Assembly (NCBI RefSeq): GCF_020382885.2
Contig: NC_058501.1
Coordinates: 16,258,501 to 16,322,500, forward strand
DNA: 64,000 bases
Origin: Scatophagus argus
Taxonomy: Eukaryota > Chordata > Actinopteri > Scatophagidae
Reading direction: 5' to 3'
In this document: positions 44,501 to 56,090 of the stretch, piece after piece
How positions within the stretch are numbered: the first letter of the stretch is position 1
Layout: the number at the start of each line of letters is the position of its first letter
The notes under the pieces: generated by a model
The model's database searches: none
What the model saw: only the letters and a program-made list of their open reading frames with translations
What the model was told of the DNA's origin: nothing
Translations under genes and position numbers: made by a program

Positions 44501-47500
44501 GCCCTTTCTGTGATTCATCATCTAATTCCGAGAAAACCTTATCAATTAAGTCAACACAGTCGTTGGCCTGAGGATCATCAAACAGCAGTGTTGACTTTTT
44601 GATCTCATTTGGGAAAATGCCAGAATCATCTCTCTGTGTTGACTCCAGCCCTTTGTTTAGAATATTCTTGTCATCATCAAGATGAGAGATGGCGTTTTCC
44701 AGAGCATTTTGAGATAGACCACTTTTTTCCTCACACATCTCAATAGTCATCTTTTCTCCACTTTCACCCTTCTTATCTGACATGTGTATACTATTTCTTA
44801 AGGGGCTCTTTTCTCCCATCTCTCCCTCCTCCTCAGTTTTTTCCTCTATCCCTGTCAGCGTCCCCCGATCCCCTCCTCGACCGTTGCTCGGTCTGGAGGT
44901 GATCAATCCATCACTGCTCCTCCTGTTCATCCCGTCCCCCTCCCAGTCACTGTCAGAGAAATAGGCAGAGTCTCTATGCGGTGTTTCGTTTCCCAGGGCT
45001 CGCCACCCGCCGTTTCCCACTCCACCTCCCCCACTCATCCATGAGTCACTAGGTGTGAGGCAGTCAGCTGAGTGGGAAGTCATAGGTGACAGGACCGAGT
45101 CGGTGGGGGTAACGATTGAGATGTCGGAGGATGGGTCCCAGTCTGGAGTGCCAGCAGGAGTAGGTACCTTTTGAGCAATGTGACAGTGCTCTTCTTCAGA
45201 GTCATTGTGTTGAATTAGGTTTTCTCTTTGTGTCTCTGTAAAGCTTTCATCGTTATTTTGAGAACCCAGATTTTTTGAGTTTTCGAAATCATCATCTGCT
45301 GTGATGTGTTCAGAGTCCAGTGCAGAAGCTTCACAGTGGTGGTAGTTTTCATTGTCAACATTGTTATACATGCTATCAGTCTTTGCACATGTTTGATCTC
45401 CTCTGTCAGGGCTGATGTCCTGTAGGTCTTTTTTCATTATCTCACCGTTGCTTATAACAGCACCCTTTGGAGCATCTGTTTCATCTGTAATTAGCGATTT
45501 GCTCTCATGCTGCAGCATAATGTTGGATTCTTTTACATCCTCAGTGGACTCAGGAGGAGGAGGGTGCTCTAAGTGATCTTTTTGCTCTCCTCTGGCAGGT
45601 AAGGCAGGGCCTTCTGAACACTCCTCTGCTTCTTTCTGGTTGTGTAGAAGACCATTTTTGGGCATAATTTCTGAAAACACAAACTCACCAGACTGACAGT
45701 AGTCAGTATTGCTTTCTTGGCTTTCCACTTTAAGAGGTTGTTTATTTGATCCTATGTGAAGGATTGGGATCTCAGGTTTCATAGAAATCTTTATCTCACT
45801 CTTTTTAGCTCGCTTGGTCACTTGAGCATAGATGGCCTCAGTTTGTGTGTCATCTTTGCCTTTTGCTCGCATGGAGCTCTCTGACTGAAAGCTGATGGTC
45901 TGAGCAGAGTTGGGGTCAATGCACAGGGACTCATATTCAGGAGACAATGGAGTAGGAGAGTAGGATGAGTCTGCTTCCTTTTTGTCTGCAGCAGCGTTTT
46001 GTCTTGATATGATTTCAGTAAGGAAGGTCTCTGCTGACTGGATCTCCTTCAAGAATTCCTCTCTGGTCATCTCTGTTTTCCGTGTATCCTTCTCAGTCTG
46101 CTGCAGATCACACTCCTGCTTTCCGATGGTGATCTCAGAGAGGAGAGAGCGGGATCTCCGTATACCCTTTGAATAGGCTTCCTCAGCGTCAGTGTATGAG
46201 GGAAGGCCTGGTGCACAGACATAGGGCCGCAATCTGGATCCTGCAGGATAGAGGTATTTTACTGGATCACTTTCTGGTCCTCCTTCCAGGTCTGTGTCCA
46301 TTCTTCCTGTGTCAATTTCTGTAAGGAAAAGATCCCCCTGGAATGATTCTTTAGAGACTGTGTTCATCTCTTCAGGTCCTGTTCTGTTGTTGCATTTCTC
46401 TGCCCGCCATGACTGTGCTGCTGACCCCAGCTCTGTGATCAGCGACTGGGAGCGGCGCATCCCTCTGTTAGGCAGCATAAAGTTCCCCCATCTCTCTCCA
46501 TCTCTTTTCTCTTCCTTCTCTACTTCCCATGAAGCTTCTGACTTGGACTCACTAGACTCTGTCACATTCGATATCTCTGTCAGAAACAGATGCATGGGGG
46601 ATTTCTTGGCTGCAGACACTCGTTCTGCCTGAAGTTCAGCATCTTCCTTCCAAATGGTGGGCAGGATGGTGTCAAGGCGTGACTGAGTCCTCTTCATTCC
46701 CCTGGAGAAGAGCTCTGCACAGCCTGGGTCTGCATCTTCAGACAGGCTAGAGTGAGCGATAGTGGTACCACTGCTGAGTCTCTCAGGGGACATGAAGGGA
46801 GAGTCATCCTCATCTGAGTAGGTGGGACTGGATGAAGACTGTCTGTCAATCTGGACGTTTGCGGGATGTGTGCGGGGCAAATTACGATAAATAGGGCGCA
46901 ATGGGTTTTCCCTACGAATAGGGGAGTCAAAGTCTTTTGGACGAGAATGAGAAGTCTCCTTGGAGTTGTGCAATGATGCTGAGTGCCTGGTACCATCCTC
47001 TCGGTCAGACAAGTCACAGGTTAGAGGGTCTCTATTGGTTCTCTGCATTTGCAGCTTACTGTACCTTGAATAAGTGTCTGCTGTGTTGTAGCTGGGGCAG
47101 CTTCTTTGTGGTTTGGAGTGGGGAGGGAGAGGAGGAGGACACATCTGAGGAGGCTGGGGGTAAATTGGATGGCTCGATGGGGGAAGCGAGGGGGAGAGGG
47201 ATGGAGAAGGGGGTAGAGTCTGTCGGGCTCGATGGAGCCCCAGGTGTTCAAAGGTAGAAGGTGGGCAGCTGCTCATGTGATGGGGATCTGTTTCAATTTT
47301 TCCAGTGAGGGTGTAATGAGGCAATCCTCTATATCCGAGTGGAGGGGCGGGGAGGGGGCGTGAGTGGAGGTGGTTGGCTGATGACATGGACATAGAACGA
47401 GGCTTGGGAGGAAGGACTGGGGCTTGAGAACTCGTGGATGACTTTTTATCTGCCTCACTACTCTTTTTCTTCTCCTCTTCTTCATCGTCATCCCCTAAAT

Positions 47501-50500
47501 CGACCACTGAGAAGTCAGTCACTCTGTTCAAAGTGTCTCTGAATTCAGCCACACCTGTGTTGGGTACCTCTAGTTGAACCTCACTTGATTTGACAGTCTG
47601 GAGGCCCTTTCCACTCTTGCCAGAAGAACAGTAAGGGACTCGCTCTTTTCCCAGCATTCCACTGCGAATCTCCACCAGCTCCATGTCTCCAGGACAAATC
47701 AAGTCTGAACGGAAAGAGGAAAGGGTCTTTCCTTTAAGAGCTGGCGACTTGTCCTGGGGAGTGTGCTCCTCTAATCTGATGTAATACTCACTGGCGAGGG
47801 AGGGGCTCCGGGCGCTTATCACTGGCACCACTGTGGGAGTGTCCAAAGACTGTCTGTGGTTATTGTTCACAGTTGGGATTGGCTGAGGAGGAGGAAGAGG
47901 CTTGTAGCCTCGTCTGGCATGAGCCTTTTCCCAGAAATACTCAAAATTCAAGCCTTTGCTGGTTTCAGTGACTGTCAGGATGTCATCCAGTTCAGATGAA
48001 GACGGGGTGATACAGTTCCCCACAGGGTCCAGCAGGGGGTAGGAGTTGTCTCTGTCTTCTCTGCTGTAGTCTCTCTCCCTTTGCCGCTCGTTTGCAGCAG
48101 TCTGAAAGGCGGGTGGACGGAGTAAGTCCCAGCGTCTTTCAAATGACTCCTCACTCTCTCCTCTCCTTCCTCTGCCCTCCTCATATTCCTCATCCTCTTC
48201 ATCTTCTTCCCCAACACTTCCTCTTGCTATTCCTCGCTCAGCGGCCAGGAGGGAGGAGAGGAGGAGGAATATCTCTGCTACAGAAGGGCGTTGAGATGGA
48301 GGTAGCCAGCAGGACTGCATGATCTCATACCTGTAGGCAGGAGAGAAAAACAGATGAAGTAAGTTTGGAGAGAAACAACTGGGGCACTATTACTTTCCAT
48401 TAACATTTATCACCATTTCTACACAAATTAACTGGATGAGCACTGACCAGTAGTCTGCATGGGAGAGTTTCAGTCTGGGCTGGGCCAGGGTGATCTGTCT
48501 CTCCCTAATGACAAAGGTCAGCACCTCTTCGTCGCTCAGGTGCCTGTGGGGCTGCGAGCCAAACTCAAACAGCTCCCATATAACCACCCCCAGAGACCTG
48601 GGGAAAAAGAAGATGTAGAGATGGTGAGAGACTAATCTTTACAAATTAGTCTTTTTTTATGTAATGTTTTTACAGCAACACCTTGTTGTCAGAAGACTTC
48701 CTCAACTTGTGTGTTTTGTTCCCAAAATTTTTCTTGTTGGTTAATTTGACAAAACATCAAATTGAAGTTTGTAATATAGGAGCCTGAAAAATTGATTCCA
48801 GGCTGGGTTCTTGTTCTTTCATCACTCCCTCCGATATTACAGACCCTGGCAACAAGACTCCTGGTGAACTGATGGAGGTCATATCAACTGTGTTGTTTAC
48901 AATTCCAAAGAGATTAAGATTTTGAAATTTTTGAACTTAATCCCCGCTCTAACTGAGAGTACAAACAACATTGATCTAGTTGGTTTCATAGGTGAATATG
49001 TAAAACCAATGCTATAACACAAATGTAGACTAGCATCAAATCTGTTACATCAGATAAACTCACTGACCACTTTATAAGCTACGCCTGTACAGTCCAGTCC
49101 AGTTCAGCAAACCAGCCTGGCTTCTTAATGCTACTTTTTCAGCAACAACGTATACAAACAGCTGTGATGGCTTTAAGACATACCACATACCACACATTGC
49201 TGGTCTTGGTTTGGTCAGTAACAATGAGAGATCCTCTGTACTCCTCCAGCAGCTCAGGAGCAATCCAGCGTAGTGGGATCCATAGCTTGTCTGGAGTCAG
49301 GTAATAGTCCTCCTTCACAGTGACCACGACAATAATTCATTTGAAGAAAATTGGGTGATTATTTGTATTTTTTAAATTAAAAATGTAGTAAAAAAAACCC
49401 AAAAAAACAAAGGATTTATGGCTCCTAAAATTAAAAATATAGGACGAAAAACATCCAGTAACCCACATGGATAGAGCATGCAGCCGCGTTAAATACAAGC
49501 ACTGACCAGCATACCTTATAATGGTTGTGTGAAAGGCCATAGTCGCCTATCCTAACAGTGAGGTCTGAGGTGAGCAGGCAGTTTCTTAAAGCCAGATCAC
49601 TGCAGAGAGTAGGGCACACCGTCCAGAAATTAGTTAGATTGAACAGGGAGACACACTCTTTTTTATCTGAGAGACACAATATTGTTTAAAGACTCGGGCC
49701 CAGATTAGGGACCGAGTCACGACTGACCTGTGGATGTAGTTGTTTTCGTGAAGATGCAGCAGACCAGAGGTGATCTCAAAAGCCATTCTCTGCAGAGTCA
49801 AGAGGTCCCGAGTCAGCAGGTCAGGGGTCATCCCGTCTGACTTCCGCTGGGCTCTCAGATACCTCTTCAGGTCACCCTATTTGATTATACAAAAAGTAAA
49901 TTGCATGCAGAGTTAATTAGAAGAGGAGTTCTGGCGATAACTCTGTGTGCCAAGTGTTTGCGCACTTCGCCTAAAACAGAGATTAAAACTTGCAGGCAAC
50001 ACCATATGGGCGAAGAGAGTATTTGTGACTTCTGCAGTAAATATGTCAGGTTTTAGGTATTTTCCATCACAGAGCCTGAAAAGCAGCGGGGAGAATTGGT
50101 AATGAGCTGCCAGCCTTTGTATAAGTCAGTTGTGCTTCACAAAGGGCAAGGGAATAAAACGAGGACTATATAAAAGGATGAAAAATATCCATGAGAAAAG
50201 GAGCATAGGAGACCTCATCAAACAGGGCAATAACCATCTATATGGACTGCAATGTTGTTTAGCTTCTCTTGCGCTGTTGCTGTAATTGATCTGCTTGTGT
50301 CTTTGTTTGACCTGAGAGTCCACTCATATGGTTTTCTTAATCAGTCAGTGATTAAGCCAGCTGAGGCAAGGAAAACAAGCTGATTGTAGAGATGCAAAAC
50401 AGATATCAGTGTCCCTGGAACATTTATAGTTCTAATAGTTGATAATATAAGCAGAGCTGCTCTCATAAAACAACATTAAATCAAAGAGTAAATGAAGTTA

Positions 50501-53500
50501 AAACCTCATGAAAGCAAAATAGCATTTGATGCAACTACAACACAATTGCAAGTGCACACTGCTGCAAAGGTGGAACATAATAGCTGTGATGCTGATTAAC
50601 AGCTTTCTCAGTAATAAAAGCAGCATGGCAATTAACACTTCGTTTTAACAGTTTTCACAGAAAAGTGAGGCAACCAACACAGCTCCAAAGATGCAAAATC
50701 ATTCGCTGACAAATTGTAGAGTGAAAAAAAAACCAAACTATGTTTACCTTATAATGACAAATTACATCGTCTGCACAAATGATGCAGCTACTTCTGAGTC
50801 AAAGGCCTTTTTAAGAAGGTTTTATGTTGTTGTTTTGATTCCTCACCTGCTTGTTCAGTTTCTCTCTCTGTCTCGTATTTTAAAAATAACAATAACAATT
50901 TGTACTCACCAGTTGACAGAACTCCATAACCAGGAGGAAAGGGATGCTCTCACTGCACTGGCCCAGACACTGAAGGATGTTGGGATGTTTAAGGCTCCTG
51001 AAAGGAGAGAAAGACAAAAACAGTGACAGCAGAAGTAAGCAGCACACGCCAAGTACACAGCAAAACGTTTTTTAGTTTATGTGGTTAGACATATTGTTGC
51101 GGCTTTTATCAGTGGTATAAGATTATTTCATCAGCGGTGAATATGTTTACACATCCTTCCTCCTGCAGATCCAAATGCAAATCACTTACCAATTAAAATG
51201 CATAGGTTCTTGGCTAAATTCATTTGCAGTCTTACTTATGGTGGCTAATGTTAACAATCAGATAATGGACTTTATATGGGCATTTGTGACTGGAATACTC
51301 TTCTCTATTTGTGTTACTGTTATGCTAAATTTGTTCTTATCCCACAGTTGTCACCTGTGGCCACACTGGTTACTGCTGAGCAAAAGTTTCACGATCCTGC
51401 ATCAAGTTTCCAAAATGGACAGCTGAACTGTTTCAGCAGGTTCTCTCACCTGTACGGCTCAGACTCAGCCAAGAACTTCCTCTGCTCCAGAGGGCTGGCA
51501 CTGACACGCAGCTCCTTCACGACGGCCTGAGAGGAGCTGCAGTCGCACAACACTTCAGCCAGGATCACCTAGGAGAGATCGATGGACAATAATGTGGAAG
51601 AGCGCCCAGGAGAAGGAGACGGTAGTAAAAGAACTATTTTGAGTAAAGTGATCTGGTCAGTGGCCGATTTTAAATATAACAGAGCACAGTATGCTGTGAG
51701 AGAGAAAATGTAACGTGGGTCGTCTTTTAAATGAAAACATAATGGCATCCTAACGACAGAGGTGATCATGTTACCTTTCCGAACCAGCCATTTCCTATCT
51801 CCTGAAGGTAGTTTAAAGTGTGCCTTTTGAAGCATTGAGACTTGGAATCTGTAAAAAGAACGAAGGGAAATAAAAGAAGATCAAGGTCACACAGACATCA
51901 GTATTTGATGTTCTTTTATGACATTATATCTCACAACACAGCAAAAAAAAAAAAGACCTCAGATGACAAACATTATTCACAGAGCTGCTCATAGGTACAT
52001 TTCAAAACATTAAAGGTTACCTCCAGACTTGTTTTAAGACATATGCAAATACTCTGCTACTTTCTGTCTGATGTAGTTTTTCCACAAAAAAGAAGTGATG
52101 AGTCTGCAGATATTGTTCATTTCAAAAGCTTAACATGTTAAGCTCTTGCTACATGTCTCCTACTTCACAGAAAAGTCCATTTCGGTGTGGGAGATTTCAT
52201 GTTTCCACATCACACATCACTACAAGTTCCATACTGGACTGTTACTGGCTTCCAAACTAGTGTTGAAGATATCATTTAGTGCTTGTAATTACACCTTGCA
52301 ATTCAGATTTAAGGTGAAGACATCAGGAGGTGACACAACACTCTTCCTGAAATAAAAACTGACTTACTCCAGCTCAGATCAATAGCTGGTCATACACTCA
52401 GTTTGACCAGCAATGGATCTGCATCAGAGACTCAAGCAAAGGAGTTTAGTGCAGGACACCACTGCAGCCTCGTTGTCAGGGAGTTTGAAGCTGTGCTCAA
52501 ATGAGTGTCAGTGCGCAGGTGAGCTGTTTCAGGTTGTTACCTGCTCCATCCTGCAGGGCGGGGCAGCTGGGCCTGTCTCTGACTGGCAAGGTGTAGACCT
52601 CAGGGAGGGAGGGACATGACGACAGGCTGTCCTCCTGGATGGGACTGGAGCCTCCAGAGCACTCTTCCCCGTCTGCATTGTCAAACTCCTGGACGAGCCA
52701 CAACAGCACAGAATAATCACAATGCTGATATAGATAAAAAAAAAATAAAAATAAAATTTACCTTCTCACTTAATACTATGGTTGGATTTAGCAGTGACAA
52801 TCAAGGGCAGAGAAGTGAAAGCAGCTGTCCTGAACTAATGACAGCCTGTCTGCCAGCTCAACAACGACAACAACAACAACAACACTGTGAGGTCAAACAA
52901 CAAAGGCTTAGTCAAGATTAGACTGAGACGTGATTATTGACCATTTCTACTTCATTAGCTTGGAGTTATTGACTCCTTCTTCCACTCCCATACAGTTTAT
53001 CAAGCTAAACTTATACATCTATATATATATATATATGGATAAAGTCCAGACAGCATGCACAAAAAGTGTGAGAAAACGAAGAAAGCAGATAGAGATGAAT
53101 GAATCTCTTACATGTTGAAGACTTACATTGAATCCCACTCCTCCTCTCTTACAGCACAGGCAAGTCAGGAGCAGCAGAACAAAAGAAACCAGCCCCGAGC
53201 AAGAGATGAGGATGACGACGTAGGGTGGAGGAGAGAGGGACGCAGCCCTGGACTGAGAAACTGAGAGGAAAAGAGAGGAGAAAATACAAGGCAGGAAAGG
53301 ATTTATTGCAGGAATTCGAGGTATGTATGCTTCTAAAAGGGGACACACTGTTAGGTTTGAGTCAGTGAGAAGGAAAAGAGAGACTTCACTGAATCAGAAA
53401 AGTGTAAAATCTTGTTACAGAGGTGTTTTGTTTAGAGGGAAACCATTGGAGCGTTTTTTCTTTAGCAGCAGGTTTGGGACACAGTGGAGAACCCCAATGG

Positions 53501-55826
53501 ACAGCTTGCATCAGGGATTTGGGTGGGGAAAAAAGCAGGAAAATAAACTAAGTTGAAGATTGAAAAAAACTATTGTGTAATTCAGTAAAATAAGAAAAGA
53601 GACTGGAAGTTTGAAAGTGGGATAATATACCATTCCAGTAAGGAAAAAAGCATGGGGGAAAAGGGGGAAGTATCAGAAATAGCATTCCACTCAGGAAACA
53701 CAGTTAAGAAGCAGGGAAGGGGGTGCTTGGATTTGTCATTTAGGTAAAAAGGAGCGCTGATTGGGAAGGGTTGGAAACTGGAAAAGAATTACTCAAATCA
53801 AGAAGGTTTACTACTCAGGTGAGAGAGGGAGGGATCGGGACATTTGATATTTGTACCTCAACGTGGTCGATTGTGGGAAGTGAACCATCTGTAGAAAAGA
53901 AAAGGGGCAGGGCAGGGTGGTTAAATACCCTTCAGTTATTATCTATAGGTTTCATTAAATGTTGTAGCCAAAATTTGTCAAATATTACCTCGGATGACAA
54001 GAGAGAGGAACAGTGGCACCTTCAAACAGTCAGAAGGTGTCCAACTCAAGCTTATCAAAGTGATGGACTTATATATTAAATATAAACATTAATATTTAAT
54101 CCATATGCGACAATATGTTATCTAAGTCTGTGTAAACAAAGCTGCATTTTAGGCTGTGACATTAACATTAGCAAGACAGATATTAAGAGGATATTATTTA
54201 GAGGAACCAGAACCTGTACAAACAAACAAAAAACAACCTTAACAACCTGCATTTTGCTGATATTAAAACACAAACACATTTGAAATTGTTGTTAATATTC
54301 GGAATACTATATTAGAATCAGATATCTATGAAAATGTAAAATAATGAAAGTAAATAAGGGAAAATAACTACATTGATTCAGGAGTTAATACTGAAGGTGT
54401 TAATACTGTGCTGTCTTAAAATATCCCAGTTTTAGTCTGTGTCTCTCACGCAAATCCAAAAATACATTCATTCACAAGGTCATGATATTGTAAACACTGC
54501 ATACATAAATTTCAAAGTATACTTAATAATTTACCAACTTAATAAATATTGCAAAAAATAAAAATTAAAAAAGAGGAACAACACTCCACTAAAAATATGA
54601 AACATTAAGTGATTTTTGTTTTACTTGCAGGATAAATAAGAATAATTCCAATTAGCACTTTTAGCACATTTAGATTTCTTGCCATTGTCTTCATGTCTTT
54701 GCTTACCAGAAGTTGTCACACTGAATGGGCATGATTTCACACATCCTGACCAAACACTCCTCAGGTAAACAGAGATGTGTTCAGCATATAAACAAAACAG
54801 CTTCGTATGAAAAAAAAAAAAAAAAGCGGAGGCTGGTGATTGGTCAAATCTGTTGCTAAATAAAAGATGGATTCAAATAAATTACAGATAATCCGTCCTG
54901 CACGTGTTTTAAGCCAGGAAACGGAAATATGCAGCTAAATGTCAAACATAATCGCCAATCACGGGACAAAAATATGAAAACAACCCTTTTGACGGGTTGT
55001 GGTCCCCCTAAACATGCACCACAAACACATAACCGGTGGCTCCAGCCCTGTTGCACAGTCCTGTGCAGTGCTATTCTTTCATCTTTCCCTAGACAGATGT
55101 CCAGACAGACACTGCATATAAATAGGAACCTAACACAGGGCCTTCTCCACCAGCCCCGGTGCCAACAGCTCTTATCAAAACACAATACAATGACTGCACA
55201 CATTACACAAACACAACACACTGCCAAATCTTGGGGAGTGGGGGTGGGATGGGGGGGGGGCATATTCAGATTGAGGAAAAATAAAGATGCCAGCACTGGT
55301 TAATAGGCTAAATAATCTCCAGTGCCCAGCGGAGGCTATTTTTAGACTAAATATCTCGCGCTGTCCGACGATTTTAGTCTGCTATTCGTGCAGTATGTGC
55401 TGTTTTCAAATGTCATCGATGTGAGGCCCGAGATCGAAACATATAACCCCCCCACCCCCAACACCCCCTCTCCTCCAGTATTTTCATCATTGCATGCAAA
55501 TATGGTACCCTACCCATCACCAAAGCAGCCCCGCTGCTGTTTTGATTAAGTCTGCCACGTACTGCAATAACAGTTCGCATTATGTCTCAGTCATACAGGC
55601 TCATAACACTATCCTCCTTCAACGTAGAGGCCTTTTCATCACTATACCCCCCCTTCTCTCTCCTCCTTTCTCAAGCATCACTGACAGGTTTTCAAGCCCT
55701 CCTCCTCCTCCTCCTCCTCCATCGACTCCGCTCACCTTCCCTCTGCGGGACTCCGAGGGCTCTCTCCGGGCTGAAGTACGACATCATCCCCGCCAGCACT
55801 ACCATCACCCAGCAGTGTGGCCGCAT
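37222..55826 (-). CDS. lmtk3: Lemur tyrosine kinase 3, membrane-anchored kinase with a very long tail (16 coding exons, about 2755 aa)
   Basis: Exons on the - strand: 55736-55826, 53127-53260, 52541-52688, 51775-51848, 51450-51568, 50910-50997, 49728-49876, 49515-49599, 49191-49312, 48448-48597, 42075-48330, 41804-41967, 40891-41024, 39456-39790, 39283-39367, 37222-37355, summing to 8268 nt in phase. A signal peptide is at 1 to about 24 and a membrane segment at 44-66 ([18 protein letters not shown]). The kinase domain runs about 135-410, with loop GNGWFGKV, Lys167 in AVVKEL, IHSDLALRN (HSD in place of HRD, as in the LMTK family), DYG at 287-289 and APE at 314-316. The tail is acidic and disordered. 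It includes [20 protein letters not shown], a PP1-type RNVSF at 2668-2672, [15 protein letters not shown] and SRFTVSPA near the end. The membrane segment and tail identify LMTK3 rather than AATK. Human LMTK3 (about 1460 aa) regulates neuronal trafficking. The tail here is roughly twice as long. Confidence 0.94.
37368..37389. repeat. AAAC tandem repeat
   Basis: Five or more ACAA units directly upstream (in transcript sense) of the last lmtk3 exon. On the minus strand they form a T-rich stretch before its acceptor. Confidence 0.75.
40400..40745. mobile_element. Teleost interspersed repeat (SINE-like) in an lmtk3 intron
   Basis: It contains GGTTAAGTGCCTTGCTCAAG, then GGCACATGAGCC, and ends with CTCTAGGCTATGGCTGCCCC. 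These words mark an abundant fish repeat of about 300-350 bp, often with a tRNA-like end. The copy is diverged from what I recall of the consensus, so it is probably old. No coding capacity was seen. The classification is from memory and should be treated as tentative. Confidence 0.6.
41477..41534. repeat. CA microsatellite, 29 units
   Basis: An uninterrupted CA run of 58 bp in the lmtk3 intron between the exons at 40891 and 41804. It adjoins a LINE tail on its right. Confidence 0.97.
41555..41722 (+). mobile_element. Truncated LINE 3' tail in an lmtk3 intron
   Basis: TTTATTTACTTTACTTTGTC is followed by AATTTCATTGTGCTCGC, then AATGACAATAAAGACTCT and a TTGAATCTTGAA repeat. This is the usual end of fish L2/Rex-type LINE copies. 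It is 5'-truncated. It lies about 80 bases from the exon at 41804. Confidence 0.7.
52864..52882. repeat. AAC trinucleotide repeat
   Basis: Six ACA units in an lmtk3 intron. Confidence 0.8.
53018..53037. repeat. AT dinucleotide repeat
   Basis: A short TA run in the intron 90 bases from the transmembrane exon of lmtk3. Confidence 0.75.
53300..55735. other. lmtk3 intron 1, no exon recognised
   Basis: It separates the signal-peptide exon from the membrane-segment exon. The part at 53300-53930 is strongly purine-rich on the + strand and contains a loosely repeated unit (ATTCCAGTAAGGAAA at 53632, ATTCCACTCAGGAAA at 53684). A G run lies at 55247-55260. Confidence 0.5.
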
Positions 55827-56090
55827 CGTCGCCGCGTCCGGAGCAACAACACCACCATCCGAGCGACGCTGCCGACTGTCGGTGTTCTCCTCTCTCCTGT
55901 CCCCGCCGCCACGGTCTGTGCCGTCTCCGGGCTCACGCTGTCTGTGTCTCCCCACCACCACCACCACCTCCACCACTCTCCGCTTGTCTCCCTGTAATAA
56001 AGAGCGTCTCCTTGTCTTCCTTGTTGTGCTCTCGCCCCCCTCCTCCTCCTCCTCCTCTGCTCTGATCCGCAATTAAACACGGCGTATGCG
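55698..56090 (-). promoter_or_regulatory. lmtk3 first exon surroundings and presumed promoter
   Basis: A GC-rich region with many CpGs, CTC/GAG repeats (55698-55720 and about 56037-56060) and a CAC repeat near 55953. The start codon at 55824-55826 follows GCGACG. The putative leader is GA-rich on the minus strand. Overlapping open frames on both strands are repeat artefacts. Confidence 0.45.

Noticed and set aside
42045-48320. A free-standing 2091-residue gene starting at the Met at 48320
   Set aside because: The frame continues upstream through YEI to a splice acceptor at 48330 and joins the kinase C-lobe exon in phase, and its 3' end has a donor at 42075. It is one exon of lmtk3.
37222-55826. 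Identification of the kinase as AATK (LMTK1), suggested by the nearby BAIAP2-like gene
   Set aside because: The membrane segment with its [13 protein letters not shown] start, the [14 protein letters not shown] juxtamembrane text and [17 protein letters not shown] match LMTK3 more closely than AATK, and the gene neighbours are those of human chromosome 19.
55582-56080. Several overlapping open frames on both strands near the lmtk3 first exon
   Set aside because: They arise from CTC, CAC and GAG repeats. Only the minus-strand frame with a signal peptide and a phase-matched donor is supported.
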